A DNA stretch of 39,192 nt from Planctomycetota bacterium (GCA_024226535.1 JAAELP010000313.1:1-39192), one strand, 5' to 3'; counted from the first letter of the stretch, positions 17,556-27,432 are shown. The notes: generated by a model from the sequence alone, not told the origin. A program made the numbers and translations.

Positions 17556-17561
17556 GAGAGG
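17556..17561 (+). promoter_or_regulatory. Ribosome-binding site deciding a TTG start
   Basis: GAGAGG lies seven bases before TTG 17569. The longer GTG 17506 option has no such site. Confidence 0.6.
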
Positions 17562-17568
17562 CAGTGCT

Positions 17569-17868
17569 TTGAAACTGTACGTAGGCAACATCAGCTTTGA
17601 TACCACCGAGGACACGCTCCGCAACACCTTCGCCGCTCACGGCGAGGTCGAGGAAGTGGCCGTCATCACCGATCGCGACACCGGCCGCCCCCGCGGCTTC
17701 GCGTTCGTGACCATGCGTGACGACAACGCCGCGCGGAACGCGATCGACGCGCTCAACGGCAAGGAGCTCGACGGTCGTTCGCTCAACGTCAACGAGGCCC
17801 GCGCCAAGACCGGCGGCGGCGGCGGCGGCGGCGGCGGTGGTGGTGGGGGTCGTCGGGGCGGTTGGTAA
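17569..17868 (+). CDS. RRM-type RNA-binding protein with glycine tail
   Basis: From TTG 17569 the protein begins [14 protein letters not shown], the normal N-terminus of single-RRM bacterial RNA-binding proteins. RNP2 is LYVGNI and RNP1 is RGFAFVTM; both carry the aromatic residues that stack on RNA. The C-terminus is a run of 14 Gly then RRGGW, as in cyanobacterial and planctomycete Rbp proteins. The length is 99 residues. A GTG at 17506 would add 21 Pro/Ser-rich residues and cannot be excluded. Relatives bind U- or G-rich RNA and often increase in the cold. It is followed after six bases by a small partner gene. Confidence 0.88.
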   Translation: MKLYVGNISFDTTEDTLRNTFAAHGEVEEVAVITDRDTGRPRGFAFVTMRDDNAARNAIDALNGKELDGRSLNVNEARAKTGGGGGGGGGGGGGRRGGW

Positions 17869-17874
17869 AGCCCC

Positions 17875-18066
17875 GTGGCGAGAAGAACACCGCAGACATT
17901 CCTGAAGCGACAGCGTGAGCAGAAGCGGGCCGAGAAGGCCCGTCAGAAGCAAGCGAAGCGCGATGCTCGGAAGCAGGGTCTGGTGTCCATGGACGCCTAC
18001 CCGGACGAAGAGCCCGACGACTCGGTCGAAGAGACCGACGGGGAAGCTACCGCTTCGGAGGAATAG
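17875..18066 (+). CDS. Small charged protein following the RRM gene, 63 aa
   Basis: GTG 17875 opens MARRTPQTFLKRQREQKRAEKARQ..., a strongly basic helix, followed by an acidic Glu/Asp/Ser tail. The N-terminal RRTPQTFLKRQRE pattern recurs in small unknown proteins in other bacteria, from memory. The gap of six bases to the RRM gene and the shared terminator point to one operon. A role with RNA or ribosomes is a guess from charge and context. Confidence 0.75.
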   Translation: MARRTPQTFLKRQREQKRAEKARQKQAKRDARKQGLVSMDAYPDEEPDDSVEETDGEATASEE

Positions 18067-18107
18067 GTCGGCGAGAGCCGGCTGAACGAACTGCGATTCG
18101 ACCCACT

Positions 18108-18148
18108 CAGGACGCCGAGGCACTTGCCTCGGCGTCCTGTCTTTCGTT
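18108..18148 (+). terminator. Strong Rho-independent terminator
   Basis: A 15-bp perfect stem (18108-18122 with 18125-18139) with a two-base central gap is followed by TCTTTCGTTC, 42 bases after the stop of the small charged protein. It may also serve the converging minus-strand protease gene. Confidence 0.8.
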
Positions 18149-18200
18149 CACGCGGCGCCCGCCGCTCGCGGTCGCGCGGTGCTCCGACGGCGGTGGTCGG

Positions 18201-21200
18201 TCATCCGCGGCACGCCTCCCCCCACCGACCGATGATGTAGAGCAGATCCGCGAAGTCGACGGCACCGGAGCTGTTGAAATCCGCGGGACACGCCGCGCAC
18301 GGTCCCCAGGCCGAGATGGCCGCGAGCACGTCGCCGAAGTCGACGACGCCGGAGCCGTTGAGATCCGGACACGCCGCGGCGATCCCCGACGAGAGATAGA
18401 GCGTCTCGACCTGGGCGGGTGTCAGCGACGCGTCGTAGATGCGCGTGTCGTCGACGTCCCCTCTGAAGTAGCGACCTCCGGGCCACCCCTGTCCGATGTG
18501 CGTCGCGTCGGCGAACTCCTCGATGTCGTGCGGTGTCTCGTTGACCGCCGACGTGAGGACGCCGTCGATGCCCGTGTACAGCGTCGCCCGATCAGGCTCG
18601 ACCACCAGCGCGATGAACGTCCACCGATCGTCGGGCACGTCCAGCCCCGACTCCCACCACCATTGGCTGCCGTTCCAGTGGTATCGAAGATCCTCGTCGG
18701 GGCCGAGGTTCAGGCCGCCGCTGCTTCCCGGGGGGCCGTTGAACACGAGGCCGGCCGCGTCGACCTGCGGGCCATCGCGCCGGATCCACGCCGACAGCGT
18801 GACCTTGGCGCTGTGGAGATGAAGCGGGGGGATCTCGATCCGATCGTTGACGCCGTCCAGGAAGAACGACGTGCCCAGCGCCACCGTGGCCGACGGCCGA
18901 CCCATGATCGGGCTCCCGAAGACCAGGCCGTCGTCATCGCCGAATACGTCGTCGACGACCACCCCGCCGAGTTCGTCCAGCGGCCAGTGACGCACCCGCG
19001 CGGGCGTGAACTGCCAGACCTGACCGGGCACGACAGCCGCGTCGGTGACTTCGTCCACGCGCCAGAAGTACGCAGTGCCGAACGTGAGCGGGCCGGGAGC
19101 GTACCGGGCGACGGTCGTGCGCCCGCGATACTCCGGGGAGCCGATCGTCGCATCCCGGACGGCGACGTACTCCGTGGCGAGGAACACGTCGTGGGCATCG
19201 GAGCCGGGACCGGCCAGCCAGATCAGATCGCCGCCCGGGGTGACGTGCTTGCCGCCGTCGGGCGGAATCGGTGCTTCGGCGGGCCCGATTCCCGCGTGCA
19301 GGCTCGTGATCTCCGCCGTGTCCAGCGCGTAGTCATGGATCCGCACGTCGTCGATGACCCCGCCGAAGTGCCGCGCCGCGCTCGTGGAATCCCATCCGAG
19401 GTGGGTCACCGCGTCGAAGGCTTCGATGCCATGGGCGACGGCGTTCACCGACGACAGCATCGTCGTGCCATCGTGCATGTACATGGTCGCGTGGTCCGGC
19501 TCGACGACGAGCGCGACGAACGCCCACGTGTCGTCGGGAACGACCAGTCCGCTGTTCCAGCCGTACGTCGCGGCGGCGTCGTTCCAGTGATAGCGAAGCT
19601 CGTTGGCGGAGCCGCAGGAGATGCCCGCGGTCGTGGAGCCGCCGCGGCAGAAGACCACCCCGGCGAAGGACGGCTGGGATCCGCTGCGCCGGATCCACGC
19701 GCTGATCGTGATCTCATCGGTATCGAGATGCAGCGGGGGAATGCCCACGGCATCCCCGACGCCGTCGAACGCGATCGCCCCGCCGATGACCCCGGTCGCC
19801 TCCGTCGGCGCGCCGACCACGGACCCGTCATGTCCGTAGCCTGTCGCGTCGGCGATCTCGGCGCCCACGTCGTCAAGGGGCCAGTACCCCGCCAATGCCG
19901 ACGACCGCAACGTCACGCGAACGGTTCCTTCGCTCAGCTCGCCGGTGCCGTCGCCCACCTGGTGATGGAACGTGTCGTCTCCGATGAAGGGGATGGCGGG
20001 CATCGCGTAGACCAGCTCGTCGCGTCCGTCCGGGCCGCTGCCCGGCGAGAGCGTGACGGCGGCGCCGCGCTCGGATACCGGGTCATGCGACTCGATGACC
20101 AGCGGATCGCAGTTGCCGTCGCCGTCGTTGCCGAGGACATCGAACGCGAGCGGACCGGTCTCCTCGAAGACGTGCCGGCGGACGGTCGCTTCGTCGAGGC
20201 TCGCGTAGGGCGGAAGCGGCTCGGGATAGGGACCGATCAGGTCCAGGCACGCCCGGCTGTCGCGATGGGCGAGCATCACCTGCCGCGAGACCGGTCCGAT
20301 GTTGAAGCACGCCCCGCACATCGTGTTGCACGGCGTCGGATCGAGACAGTGCGGCGCGTTCCAGTTGTGGCCGACCTCGTGGCCGATGATGTTGGCCCCG
20401 TCCCGGCTCCATCCGTAGCCGGAGTTCGTGCAGACGACACCGACCCAGGCGAGCCCGCCGTACTCGATGATCGAGCCCGGCTTGTCGGTCATGAGGTGCG
20501 CGATGTCGCGCACGATGCCGGCCTGGTTGGTGTTCCACTCCGTTCGGAACTGGTCGAGCAGGTCGCCGCCGCTGGTCGGCGTGTAGAACGGCGCGGTGCG
20601 CACCACGTAGTCGGTGATCGTGTAGCTGACGTTCAGGTCGCGCGCGTAGAAGAAGTCGACCTCGTTCATCTGCGCGTCGATCGCGGCCACGACGGCGGGC
20701 ACGGCCGAGCCCTTCAGTTGGTAGTACTCGTAGTCCGCGTCGAACGCGATCTGGCAGAGGTACTGGCACGAGGGGCCGTCGGCGGCGGGGGCGTGCGGCT
20801 CGGGTGGCGCGGCCGACGGCGTGGTGACGCCACACGCGAACGGCTCGGTCGCGATCGGACGGCCGACCGCGTGGCGGCCCGGTTCGTCACCCGACGGGCG
20901 GATCGTCCACGGATTCCCGTCGGGCGGGAAGACCGTCGCGACGACACCGTCGGGGCGCAGGTGGGCGACGACAGCCGTTTCCGGTTGATCGGCGATCACG
21001 CCGCGGTAGGTGGCCGGCGACGGCGGCTCGACGAGCGTGTAGCTTCCGTCGGCGCAGTAGACGCGAACCCGCGCATGTTCGCCACGCATCGAGTGGCGGT
21101 GCAGTTCCAGGTGCACCGGATGGTCGTCGCGGACCACCGTGAGCTGAAGGGATGTGGGCGTCCCCAGGGGGAGGTCGAGTACCTGGATCCCGGTATCGGC

Positions 21201-21245
21201 GGGAGTGGACGCAAGCAGAAGCGCGGCGAGAAGCTCGGTGGTCAT
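18201..21245 (-). CDS. Secreted reprolysin-like metalloprotease with two LamG domains and dockerin-like repeats
   Basis: The 1014-residue protein has a short signal peptide (MTTELLAALLLASTPA), a prodomain, and a metzincin domain. The zinc motif is HEVGHNWNAPH (about residues 289-299), followed by a CNTMCGACF Met-turn. A cadherin/Ig-like linker (about 355-450) leads to two LamG modules with near-repeated wording (about 455-640 and 740-935; YWPLDDVG / HWPLDELGG, ISAWIRR / LSAWIRR, LRYHWN in both), joined by an Ig-like linker containing YFWRVDEVTD. Two dockerin-like repeats end the protein (VVDFGDVLAAISAWGPC and AVDFADLLYIIGRWGEAC). ATG 21245 is chosen because it opens the signal peptide. It probably cleaves extracellular protein while bound to glycans or matrix; that target is inference. 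Confidence 0.88.
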   Translation of the reverse strand: MTTELLAALLLASTPADTGIQVLDLPLGTPTSLQLTVVRDDHPVHLELHRHSMRGEHARVRVYCADGSYTLVEPPSPATYRGVIADQPETAVVAHLRPDGVVATVFPPDGNPWTIRPSGDEPGRHAVGRPIATEPFACGVTTPSAAPPEPHAPAADGPSCQYLCQIAFDADYEYYQLKGSAVPAVVAAIDAQMNEVDFFYARDLNVSYTITDYVVRTAPFYTPTSGGDLLDQFRTEWNTNQAGIVRDIAHLMTDKPGSIIEYGGLAWVGVVCTNSGYGWSRDGANIIGHEVGHNWNAPHCLDPTPCNTMCGACFNIGPVSRQVMLAHRDSRACLDLIGPYPEPLPPYASLDEATVRRHVFEETGPLAFDVLGNDGDGNCDPLVIESHDPVSERGAAVTLSPGSGPDGRDELVYAMPAIPFIGDDTFHHQVGDGTGELSEGTVRVTLRSSALAGYWPLDDVGAEIADATGYGHDGSVVGAPTEATGVIGGAIAFDGVGDAVGIPPLHLDTDEITISAWIRRSGSQPSFAGVVFCRGGSTTAGISCGSANELRYHWNDAAATYGWNSGLVVPDDTWAFVALVVEPDHATMYMHDGTTMLSSVNAVAHGIEAFDAVTHLGWDSTSAARHFGGVIDDVRIHDYALDTAEITSLHAGIGPAEAPIPPDGGKHVTPGGDLIWLAGPGSDAHDVFLATEYVAVRDATIGSPEYRGRTTVARYAPGPLTFGTAYFWRVDEVTDAAVVPGQVWQFTPARVRHWPLDELGGVVVDDVFGDDDGLVFGSPIMGRPSATVALGTSFFLDGVNDRIEIPPLHLHSAKVTLSAWIRRDGPQVDAAGLVFNGPPGSSGGLNLGPDEDLRYHWNGSQWWWESGLDVPDDRWTFIALVVEPDRATLYTGIDGVLTSAVNETPHDIEEFADATHIGQGWPGGRYFRGDVDDTRIYDASLTPAQVETLYLSSGIAAACPDLNGSGVVDFGDVLAAISAWGPCAACPADFNSSGAVDFADLLYIIGRWGEACRG

Positions 21246-21347
21246 GTGGACATTATTGGGGCGGGTGGTCGGGCGTGACCATCGCCTCGGAGGCCGCAAT
21301 CGTTCGCGGGTGGCGATTCGTCTATGCTGTGCGCAGAGGCGACACCC

Positions 21348-21563
21348 ATGAACCGACTCAAGATCATCGTGGCGGTGGTGCTGGCCGTCGTCCTGCTCGT
21401 GATCATCGCCCAGAACACCGATTCGGTCGAGACGCAACTGCTCTTCGTGACCCTGACGTTGCCGCGTGCGGTCCTGCTGCTGCTCTGCATGCTGATCGGC
21501 TTCGTCGTGGGCCTGCTGACCGCATTTCCGAAGAGGAGCGGACGCAAGAAGCCCGCCGATTGA
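21348..21563 (+). CDS. LapA-domain (DUF1049) membrane protein, 71 aa
   Basis: The protein has two membrane spans (about residues 4-22 and 36-58) with the conserved middle QNTDSVETQLLFVTLTLPRA, and a basic end (KRSGRKKPAD). This is the LapA/YciS-like domain, linked in enterobacteria to lipopolysaccharide assembly. ATG 21348 has AGAGG nine bases upstream; ATG 21324 would add eight residues. It is divergent from the metalloprotease gene by 102 bases. Confidence 0.8.
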   Translation: MNRLKIIVAVVLAVVLLVIIAQNTDSVETQLLFVTLTLPRAVLLLLCMLIGFVVGLLTAFPKRSGRKKPAD

Positions 21564-21601
21564 TCGATCGGGGCAGCCTAAAATGGGCTTGGTCGAAACC
21601 C

Positions 21602-21606
21602 AGGAG
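21602..21606 (+). promoter_or_regulatory. Ribosome-binding site deciding the dsbD start
   Basis: AGGAG lies nine bases before GTG 21616. It favours that start over ATG 21625 and the upstream ATG 21583. Confidence 0.6.
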
Positions 21607-21615
21607 ATCGGGCAC

Positions 21616-23397
21616 GTGCGGGGAATGACGAGACGAGCCGGTTGGTTGACGGTGCTGGCGGTGGCGATCGCGGCGATGGCGGCGCCGGTCTGGGCGCAGC
21701 CCGGCGGGATCGAGCTGGGTGCTGAATGGGTGTTCGACGCGGATGCCGTTCATCCGGGAGGCACCATCCGCGCAGCGCTTCAGTTCAAGCTCCCGTCGAA
21801 GTACCACGTCAACTCGGATCAGCCGTTGGACGAGTACCAGATTCCGACCCGCCTCACGGTGACGGCTTCGCGCGGCCTGACCGTCCAGCAGATCGTCTAC
21901 CCCGAGGCGATCGAGATCACGGCGCAGTTCTCGCCCGAGCCGCTGGCGGTCTTCGAGAGCACGTTCGTCATCGGCGTCGTGCTGGAGGCGGCCGACGACC
22001 TGGCGCCCGGCGAGTTCCCGGTCCGCGCCAGCCTGATCTACCAGGCGTGCGACGACATCATGTGCTACCAACCGGCGACCCGGGATCTGCTGGACATGCT
22101 CGAGGTCGTTCCCGCGACGACGCCGATCACCGCGACGGCGAGCCCGTTCTTCGAGGGTCTCGTCTTCTCAGACGATCCGACCGTCGACGTTCCGCCCGCC
22201 ACGCGACCCGTTCGGCCGGAGCCCGTCGCCCCGCCGACACACGACTGCGACGTGATGGCCGAGCTCGACGGCTTCACCGTGCTCGACACCACCGGCGGAT
22301 ACCTCGGTCGCGACGACTTCCTCGCGTTCGTCGAGGGGGCGGAGACGGGGACCGGTACGGAGGGTCTCCTGGAGGGCAAGGGACCCATCGCCATCGTCCT
22401 GCTCGTTCTCCTCGGCGGCATCGCGCTGAACCTGACGCCGTGCGTCCTGCCGCTGATCCCGATCAACCTCGGGATCATCGGCGCCGGCGCGCAGGCAAGC
22501 AGCCGCGCCCGCGGCTTCATGCTCGGCGGCGCGTACGGCCTGGCGATGGCCGTGGTCTACGGCGCGCTCGGGCTCGGCGTGATCCTCACCGCGGGCACGT
22601 TCGGGGCCATCAACAGCACGATCTGGTTCAACGTGGCCATCGCCGCGCTGTTCGTCGTGCTCGGCCTGGCGATGTTCGACCTCATCCACATCGACTTCTC
22701 GAGGTTCCAGGGGAAGTTCGACGTCTCCCAGGCGAGCCGGAAGGGCACGCTCGCGCTGGCGTTCGCGATGGGCGCGGTGACGGCGTTGCTGGCCGGGGCG
22801 TGCGTCGCGCCGGTCGTCATCCAGGTCATCGTGTACTCGAGCGACCAGTACTCCAAGGGGACGACCCTGGCCCTGGGGCTCCCGTTCTTCCTCGGTCTCG
22901 GCATGGCGCTGCCGTGGCCGCTCGCCGGGGCGGGGCTCTCCTGCCTCCCGCGGCCCGGAGCGTGGATGGTCCGGGTGAAGCAGGCGCTGGGCGTGTTCAT
23001 CCTGCTCTTCGCCGCGTACTACCTCTACGTCGCCTGGGAGATCCTCGACGCTCGGCGCGTGGATCGCGATCAGGTGGCAGCCGCGGTGAACGCCCAGCTC
23101 GAGGAGGGTTGGACGGATTCCATCTGCCAGGGGCTCGCCATGGCCCGGGCGGAAGACAAGCTCGTCCTCGTCGACATGTGGGCGACCTGGTGCAAGAATT
23201 GCCTGGCGATGGACAAGACGACCTTCAAGGACCCGCAGGTCGTGGAGCGGCTCGAGGGCTACGTCAAGGTCAAGTTCCAGGCTGAAGACCTCGGCACGCC
23301 GCCGGCGAAGGACCTCATCGAGCACTTCGAGGGGATCGGCCTGCCGACGTACGCGATCCTGCGACCGGTGGATCGTGAGAAGCGGAGTGAGCCATGA
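21616..23397 (+). CDS. dsbD: Thiol:disulfide interchange protein DsbD
   Basis: DsbD carries electrons from cytoplasmic thioredoxin across the membrane to reduce disulfides outside. From GTG 21616 the 593-residue protein has a signal peptide (to about APVWAQ), an N-terminal alpha-type domain with the ACDDIMC cysteine pair (about residues 140-146), and a membrane core with the paired cysteines in LTPCVLPL and LAGACVAPV. A C-terminal thioredoxin domain carries WATWCKNC. All six expected redox cysteines are present. The stop overlaps the ATG of the next gene (ATGA), so coupling is likely. It fits the many Cys-rich exported proteins here. Confidence 0.92.
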   Translation: MRGMTRRAGWLTVLAVAIAAMAAPVWAQPGGIELGAEWVFDADAVHPGGTIRAALQFKLPSKYHVNSDQPLDEYQIPTRLTVTASRGLTVQQIVYPEAIEITAQFSPEPLAVFESTFVIGVVLEAADDLAPGEFPVRASLIYQACDDIMCYQPATRDLLDMLEVVPATTPITATASPFFEGLVFSDDPTVDVPPATRPVRPEPVAPPTHDCDVMAELDGFTVLDTTGGYLGRDDFLAFVEGAETGTGTEGLLEGKGPIAIVLLVLLGGIALNLTPCVLPLIPINLGIIGAGAQASSRARGFMLGGAYGLAMAVVYGALGLGVILTAGTFGAINSTIWFNVAIAALFVVLGLAMFDLIHIDFSRFQGKFDVSQASRKGTLALAFAMGAVTALLAGACVAPVVIQVIVYSSDQYSKGTTLALGLPFFLGLGMALPWPLAGAGLSCLPRPGAWMVRVKQALGVFILLFAAYYLYVAWEILDARRVDRDQVAAAVNAQLEEGWTDSICQGLAMARAEDKLVLVDMWATWCKNCLAMDKTTFKDPQVVERLEGYVKVKFQAEDLGTPPAKDLIEHFEGIGLPTYAILRPVDREKRSEP

Positions 23398-23849
23398 AGA
23401 CGATCCTCGTTCCGTTGGATTTCTCGCCGGTCTCGGCGGCCGTCACCGAGGTCGCGATGACGATCGCGAAGGCCTGCGGCTCGAAGGTCTTCCTTCTCCA
23501 CGTGGCGCCGGCGTTCGTGGCCGACGTGAAGACGGTGCGGGTTCCCCAGCACGAGCGGGATTTCCTCGCCGGGAAGCTCCGCGCCGAGCACCGGGATCTC
23601 CAGGCGCTGGCCGAGCAACTCGGCAAGCAGGGCCCCGAGGTGGAGGCCCTGATGGTCGAGTGCCACGGGACCGTCGAGAAGATCATCGAGGAGGCGGACC
23701 GTCTCCACGCCGACCTGATCGTCGCGGGCTCGCACGGCCACGGCCGGATCTACGACATGCTCGTCGGGAGCATCTCCGAGGGGATCCTCCGCAAGGCCCG
23801 CGTGCCGGTCCTCATCGTTCCCGCCGGGGCCGCAGAACCGGCTGAGTGA
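23394..23849 (+). CDS. Universal stress protein (UspA family)
   Basis: The single Usp domain of 151 residues has the N-terminal ILVPLDFSPVS strand and the ATP-binding signature G-x2-G-x9-G-(S/x), seen as GSHGHGRIYDMLVGSISEGIL, with VPVLIVP as the final strand. The ATP-binding residues are intact, so it is likely the nucleotide-binding type. It overlaps the dsbD stop by four bases. Confidence 0.9.
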   Translation: MKTILVPLDFSPVSAAVTEVAMTIAKACGSKVFLLHVAPAFVADVKTVRVPQHERDFLAGKLRAEHRDLQALAEQLGKQGPEVEALMVECHGTVEKIIEEADRLHADLIVAGSHGHGRIYDMLVGSISEGILRKARVPVLIVPAGAAEPAE

Positions 23850-23952
23850 ACGAGCGGCACGGAATGAACAATTCGGGGTGGCTTCACCATTGACCGCGTC
23901 GGCGGTCGCCTGTGAACTGCGTGACCAAACCTCGGCGTGAAGGAGCCTACGC

Positions 23953-25575
23953 GTGGTCAACCAGGCAGCGGATGCGATCGGAACGGAGCGGAAACCCAGC
24001 TCGGCGCGGTATCTCGTGCTCGTCGGTGCGGTCGTGGTGCAGCTCATCCTCGGCACGGTCTACGGCTACAGCATCTTCTGGCAGCCGCTGACGGCCGACG
24101 TCTTCCCCGAGGTGATCACGGAAGTCGAGCACGCGGGGCGTCTCGCCGCCGGCGAGGAGTTTGGCGAGATCCTGATCGTGGCCGACGACGATGCGCGGGT
24201 GAAGCGCATGGCGGTCCAGCAGGGCTACCTCAAGTACGCCTTCTCCATCTGCATCCTCTCCTTCGCGTTCGTGATGGTGCTCGCCGGTCGCATCCAGGAC
24301 GTCACGGGGCCGCGTCTGCCCGCGCTGGTGGGGGCGGCGCTGATGGGCGTCGGGTTCCTGGTCGCAGGGCTCGCGAGCAGCCCCGTCGTGTTCTACCTCG
24401 CCCACTCGGCGTTCGTGGGGGCGGTGACGATTCTGGTGCTCATGGTGTTCCACGCGTTGTTCGGCCACCTGGATCCGCAGAAGCTACCCGTCCTGAAGGC
24501 CGTTCCGATCGGGATCGGCGCGGCGGCGATCGTGGCCGGGGTCGTGCTCGGCAACCAGTACGTCGGCCGGCTCGGCGAACTCGACAAACTGTTCGTCCTG
24601 TGGGGCACGATCGGCTTCCTCGCCGGCGCGGGCATCGGCTTCGCCTACGTCTGCCCGATCGCGGCGCTGGTCAAGTGGTTCCCGAAGCAGAAGGGGCTCG
24701 TCTCCGGCATCGCCGTGGCGGGATTCGGCTTCGGCGCGTACCTGTTCAAGGGCGATACGATCGGCGCGCTCGGCTACATCGAGCGGCACGGAATCACGGC
24801 GTTCTTCCTCGTGCATGCGCTCGTCTGCTTCGTGGGCGTTTCCATCGGGGCACTGATGCTGCGGAATCCACCTGCGCAACCTGCCGCCGCCGCGTCGGCG
24901 GCCGGCGCCGCCGTGAACAGTGACACGAGCTGGCAGGAGACGCTGCGGCGTCCCGCGTTCCACCTGCTGTGGCTCATGTTCTTCAGCGGGGCGATGGCCG
25001 GGCTGATGGTGATCGGCATCATCAAGGTCTTCGCCGGCGAGCAGCTCGTCGATGCGGCCCAGGCGGGAGGCGCGGCGCTCGCCGAGGCCGAGATGAGCGA
25101 CCTGCTGCTCAAGGGCGCGGCGGCCGTCGGCTGGCTTGCGATCTTCAACGCGATCGGTCGTATCGCCTGGGGCTTCATCTCCGACCTCATCGGACGCACC
25201 GCTTCGCTCGTGGCGATGTTCCTCCTCCAGGCCGTCATGATGTTCCTGCTGATCGGCATGAAGACCGAGCTGGCGATCGCCGTGGCCGCCTGCGTCGTGG
25301 GCTTCAACTTCGGCGGCAACTTCGCGCTGTTCCCCTCGGCGACGGCCGACCTCTTCGGCGCCCGGAACTTCGGGGTCAACTACGGCTGCGTCTTCACGAG
25401 CTACGGCATCGCGGGCGTGGTCGGGATCGCCGCGGGGAACGCGGCGAAGGCGATCACGGGCTCGTACGCGGCGGCGTTCATGGTCGCCGCCGCGTTGTGC
25501 CTGGTCTCGGCGGGCCTGGCGATCGGCCTCGCGGTGCTCCAGCGTCGCGCGGCGCACGCGGCGCACGCGGCGTGA
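23953..25575 (+). CDS. OFA-type MFS transporter (oxalate/formate antiporter family)
   Basis: The 540-residue carrier has 12 predicted spans. It shows the family start RYLVLVGAVVVQLILGTVYGYSIFWQPL, an insert of about 40 residues after the first span (TEVEHAGRLAAGEEF...), a helix IGFAYVCPIAALVKWFPKQKGLVSG typical of OFA proteins, and GRIAWGFISDLIGR as motif A of the second half. GTG 23953 has AAGGAG seven bases upstream. The substrate is probably a small carboxylate, by family; oxalate/formate exchange itself is not supported by neighbours. The C-terminus is Ala/His-rich low complexity. Confidence 0.88.
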   Translation: MVNQAADAIGTERKPSSARYLVLVGAVVVQLILGTVYGYSIFWQPLTADVFPEVITEVEHAGRLAAGEEFGEILIVADDDARVKRMAVQQGYLKYAFSICILSFAFVMVLAGRIQDVTGPRLPALVGAALMGVGFLVAGLASSPVVFYLAHSAFVGAVTILVLMVFHALFGHLDPQKLPVLKAVPIGIGAAAIVAGVVLGNQYVGRLGELDKLFVLWGTIGFLAGAGIGFAYVCPIAALVKWFPKQKGLVSGIAVAGFGFGAYLFKGDTIGALGYIERHGITAFFLVHALVCFVGVSIGALMLRNPPAQPAAAASAAGAAVNSDTSWQETLRRPAFHLLWLMFFSGAMAGLMVIGIIKVFAGEQLVDAAQAGGAALAEAEMSDLLLKGAAAVGWLAIFNAIGRIAWGFISDLIGRTASLVAMFLLQAVMMFLLIGMKTELAIAVAACVVGFNFGGNFALFPSATADLFGARNFGVNYGCVFTSYGIAGVVGIAAGNAAKAITGSYAAAFMVAAALCLVSAGLAIGLAVLQRRAAHAAHAA

Positions 25576-25586
25576 AGCTGCGCTCG

Positions 25587-26864
<1,278 letters not shown>

Positions 26865-27082
26865 GCGGAGTTGTCTCTGATTCCGGAGTTTTCGGGCTTC
26901 CGGTGCCCTCGAAACCGGAACGTCCCCGAACGCGGTCCGCGTCCTGACAAAAACCACCGGCGTCAAACTCGTCTCCAGTGGTCTTATCGTCCACGGAGTT
27001 GGGCGAGCATAGGTAAGCCCGAGAAGGAAGTCCACGAAGCGGCCTGAGAGTGCCTTCAGGCCCCTCCCCGACACCTACAAGA
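26865..27082. other. Leader of the helicase gene and left flank of the insertion
   Basis: The 218 bases hold the helicase promoter side and end at the host hairpin. I see no gene. Confidence 0.4.
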
Positions 27083-27103
27083 AACCCGGGACGCGTACGG
27101 GTT
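27083..27103. repeat. Left arm of a split host hairpin
   Basis: This 21-base arm is the exact reverse complement of 29406-29426 on the other side of the insertion. Its ends AACCCG and CGGGTT also pair with each other, so each arm is itself an imperfect palindrome around ACGCGT. Confidence 0.9.
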
Positions 27104-27111
27104 ATCTGGAA
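27104..27111. repeat. Target site duplication, left copy
   Basis: ATCTGGAA directly abuts the left inverted repeat and is repeated at 29398-29405. Eight bases is the duplication length known for IS1595-family elements. Confidence 0.9.
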
Positions 27112-27134
27112 CGGAAGTGTGTACCTAACGCAAG
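27112..27134 (+). repeat. Left terminal inverted repeat (23 bp)
   Basis: It begins CGGAAGTGTGTACC and is the perfect reverse complement of 29375-29397. Confidence 0.95.
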
Positions 27135-27259
27135 AGTCGTTTCACGAAGCGAATCAGCCGGTTGATGGCGGATTCTGCCTCCTCGATCCAGCGCCCGATG
27201 ATAAGCCCCGCCAACAACACCACCAGCACAACTAGTGCGATGACAGCCCACTTGAACAC
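27125..27259 (-). CDS. 44-aa single-span membrane protein of the IS element
   Basis: GTG 27259 opens FKWAVIALVVLVVLLAGL, a clear membrane span, followed by an amphipathic basic tail (IGRWIEEAESAINR...VKRLLR). The stop TAG lies within the terminal inverted repeat, so the element's end supplies the last codons. It begins 12 bases after the 49-aa gene and is the last gene of the element's transcript. I know no function. The clean hydrophobic and amphipathic pattern and the tight packing argue that it is real. Confidence 0.65.
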   Translation of the reverse strand: MFKWAVIALVVLVVLLAGLIIGRWIEEAESAINRLIRFVKRLLR

Positions 27260-27271
27260 GCCGGGACCCGC

Positions 27272-27421
27272 CTAATCTGTGTCGCCGCCGTCTGGTTTCG
27301 GCCAGCCCTCTGGCGGTCGCTTCTTTTCGATCGCCTTGCGCATAGCGTCCTCCCAGTCGCCCTTGATCTTGAGGCGCTCTGGGTCCGGGCCTGGACGCTC
27401 CTTGTCCGGCTTCTCTGGCAT
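27272..27421 (-). CDS. 49-aa charged protein next to the transposase
   Basis: ATG 27421 lies 11 bases after the transposase stop with a GGGGG ribosome-binding site between them. The product begins MPEKPDKERPGPDPERLKIK and continues GDWEDAMRKAIEKKRPPEGWPK. From memory, short proteins with RLKI-x-GDWEDA...KKRPPEGWPK wording are found beside other IS1595 transposases, so this is probably a conserved accessory gene. Five of its nine proline codons are CCA, unusual for this high-GC setting. Its function is unknown. Confidence 0.7.
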   Translation of the reverse strand: MPEKPDKERPGPDPERLKIKGDWEDAMRKAIEKKRPPEGWPKPDGGDTD

Positions 27422-27432
27422 GGCCCCCGATT

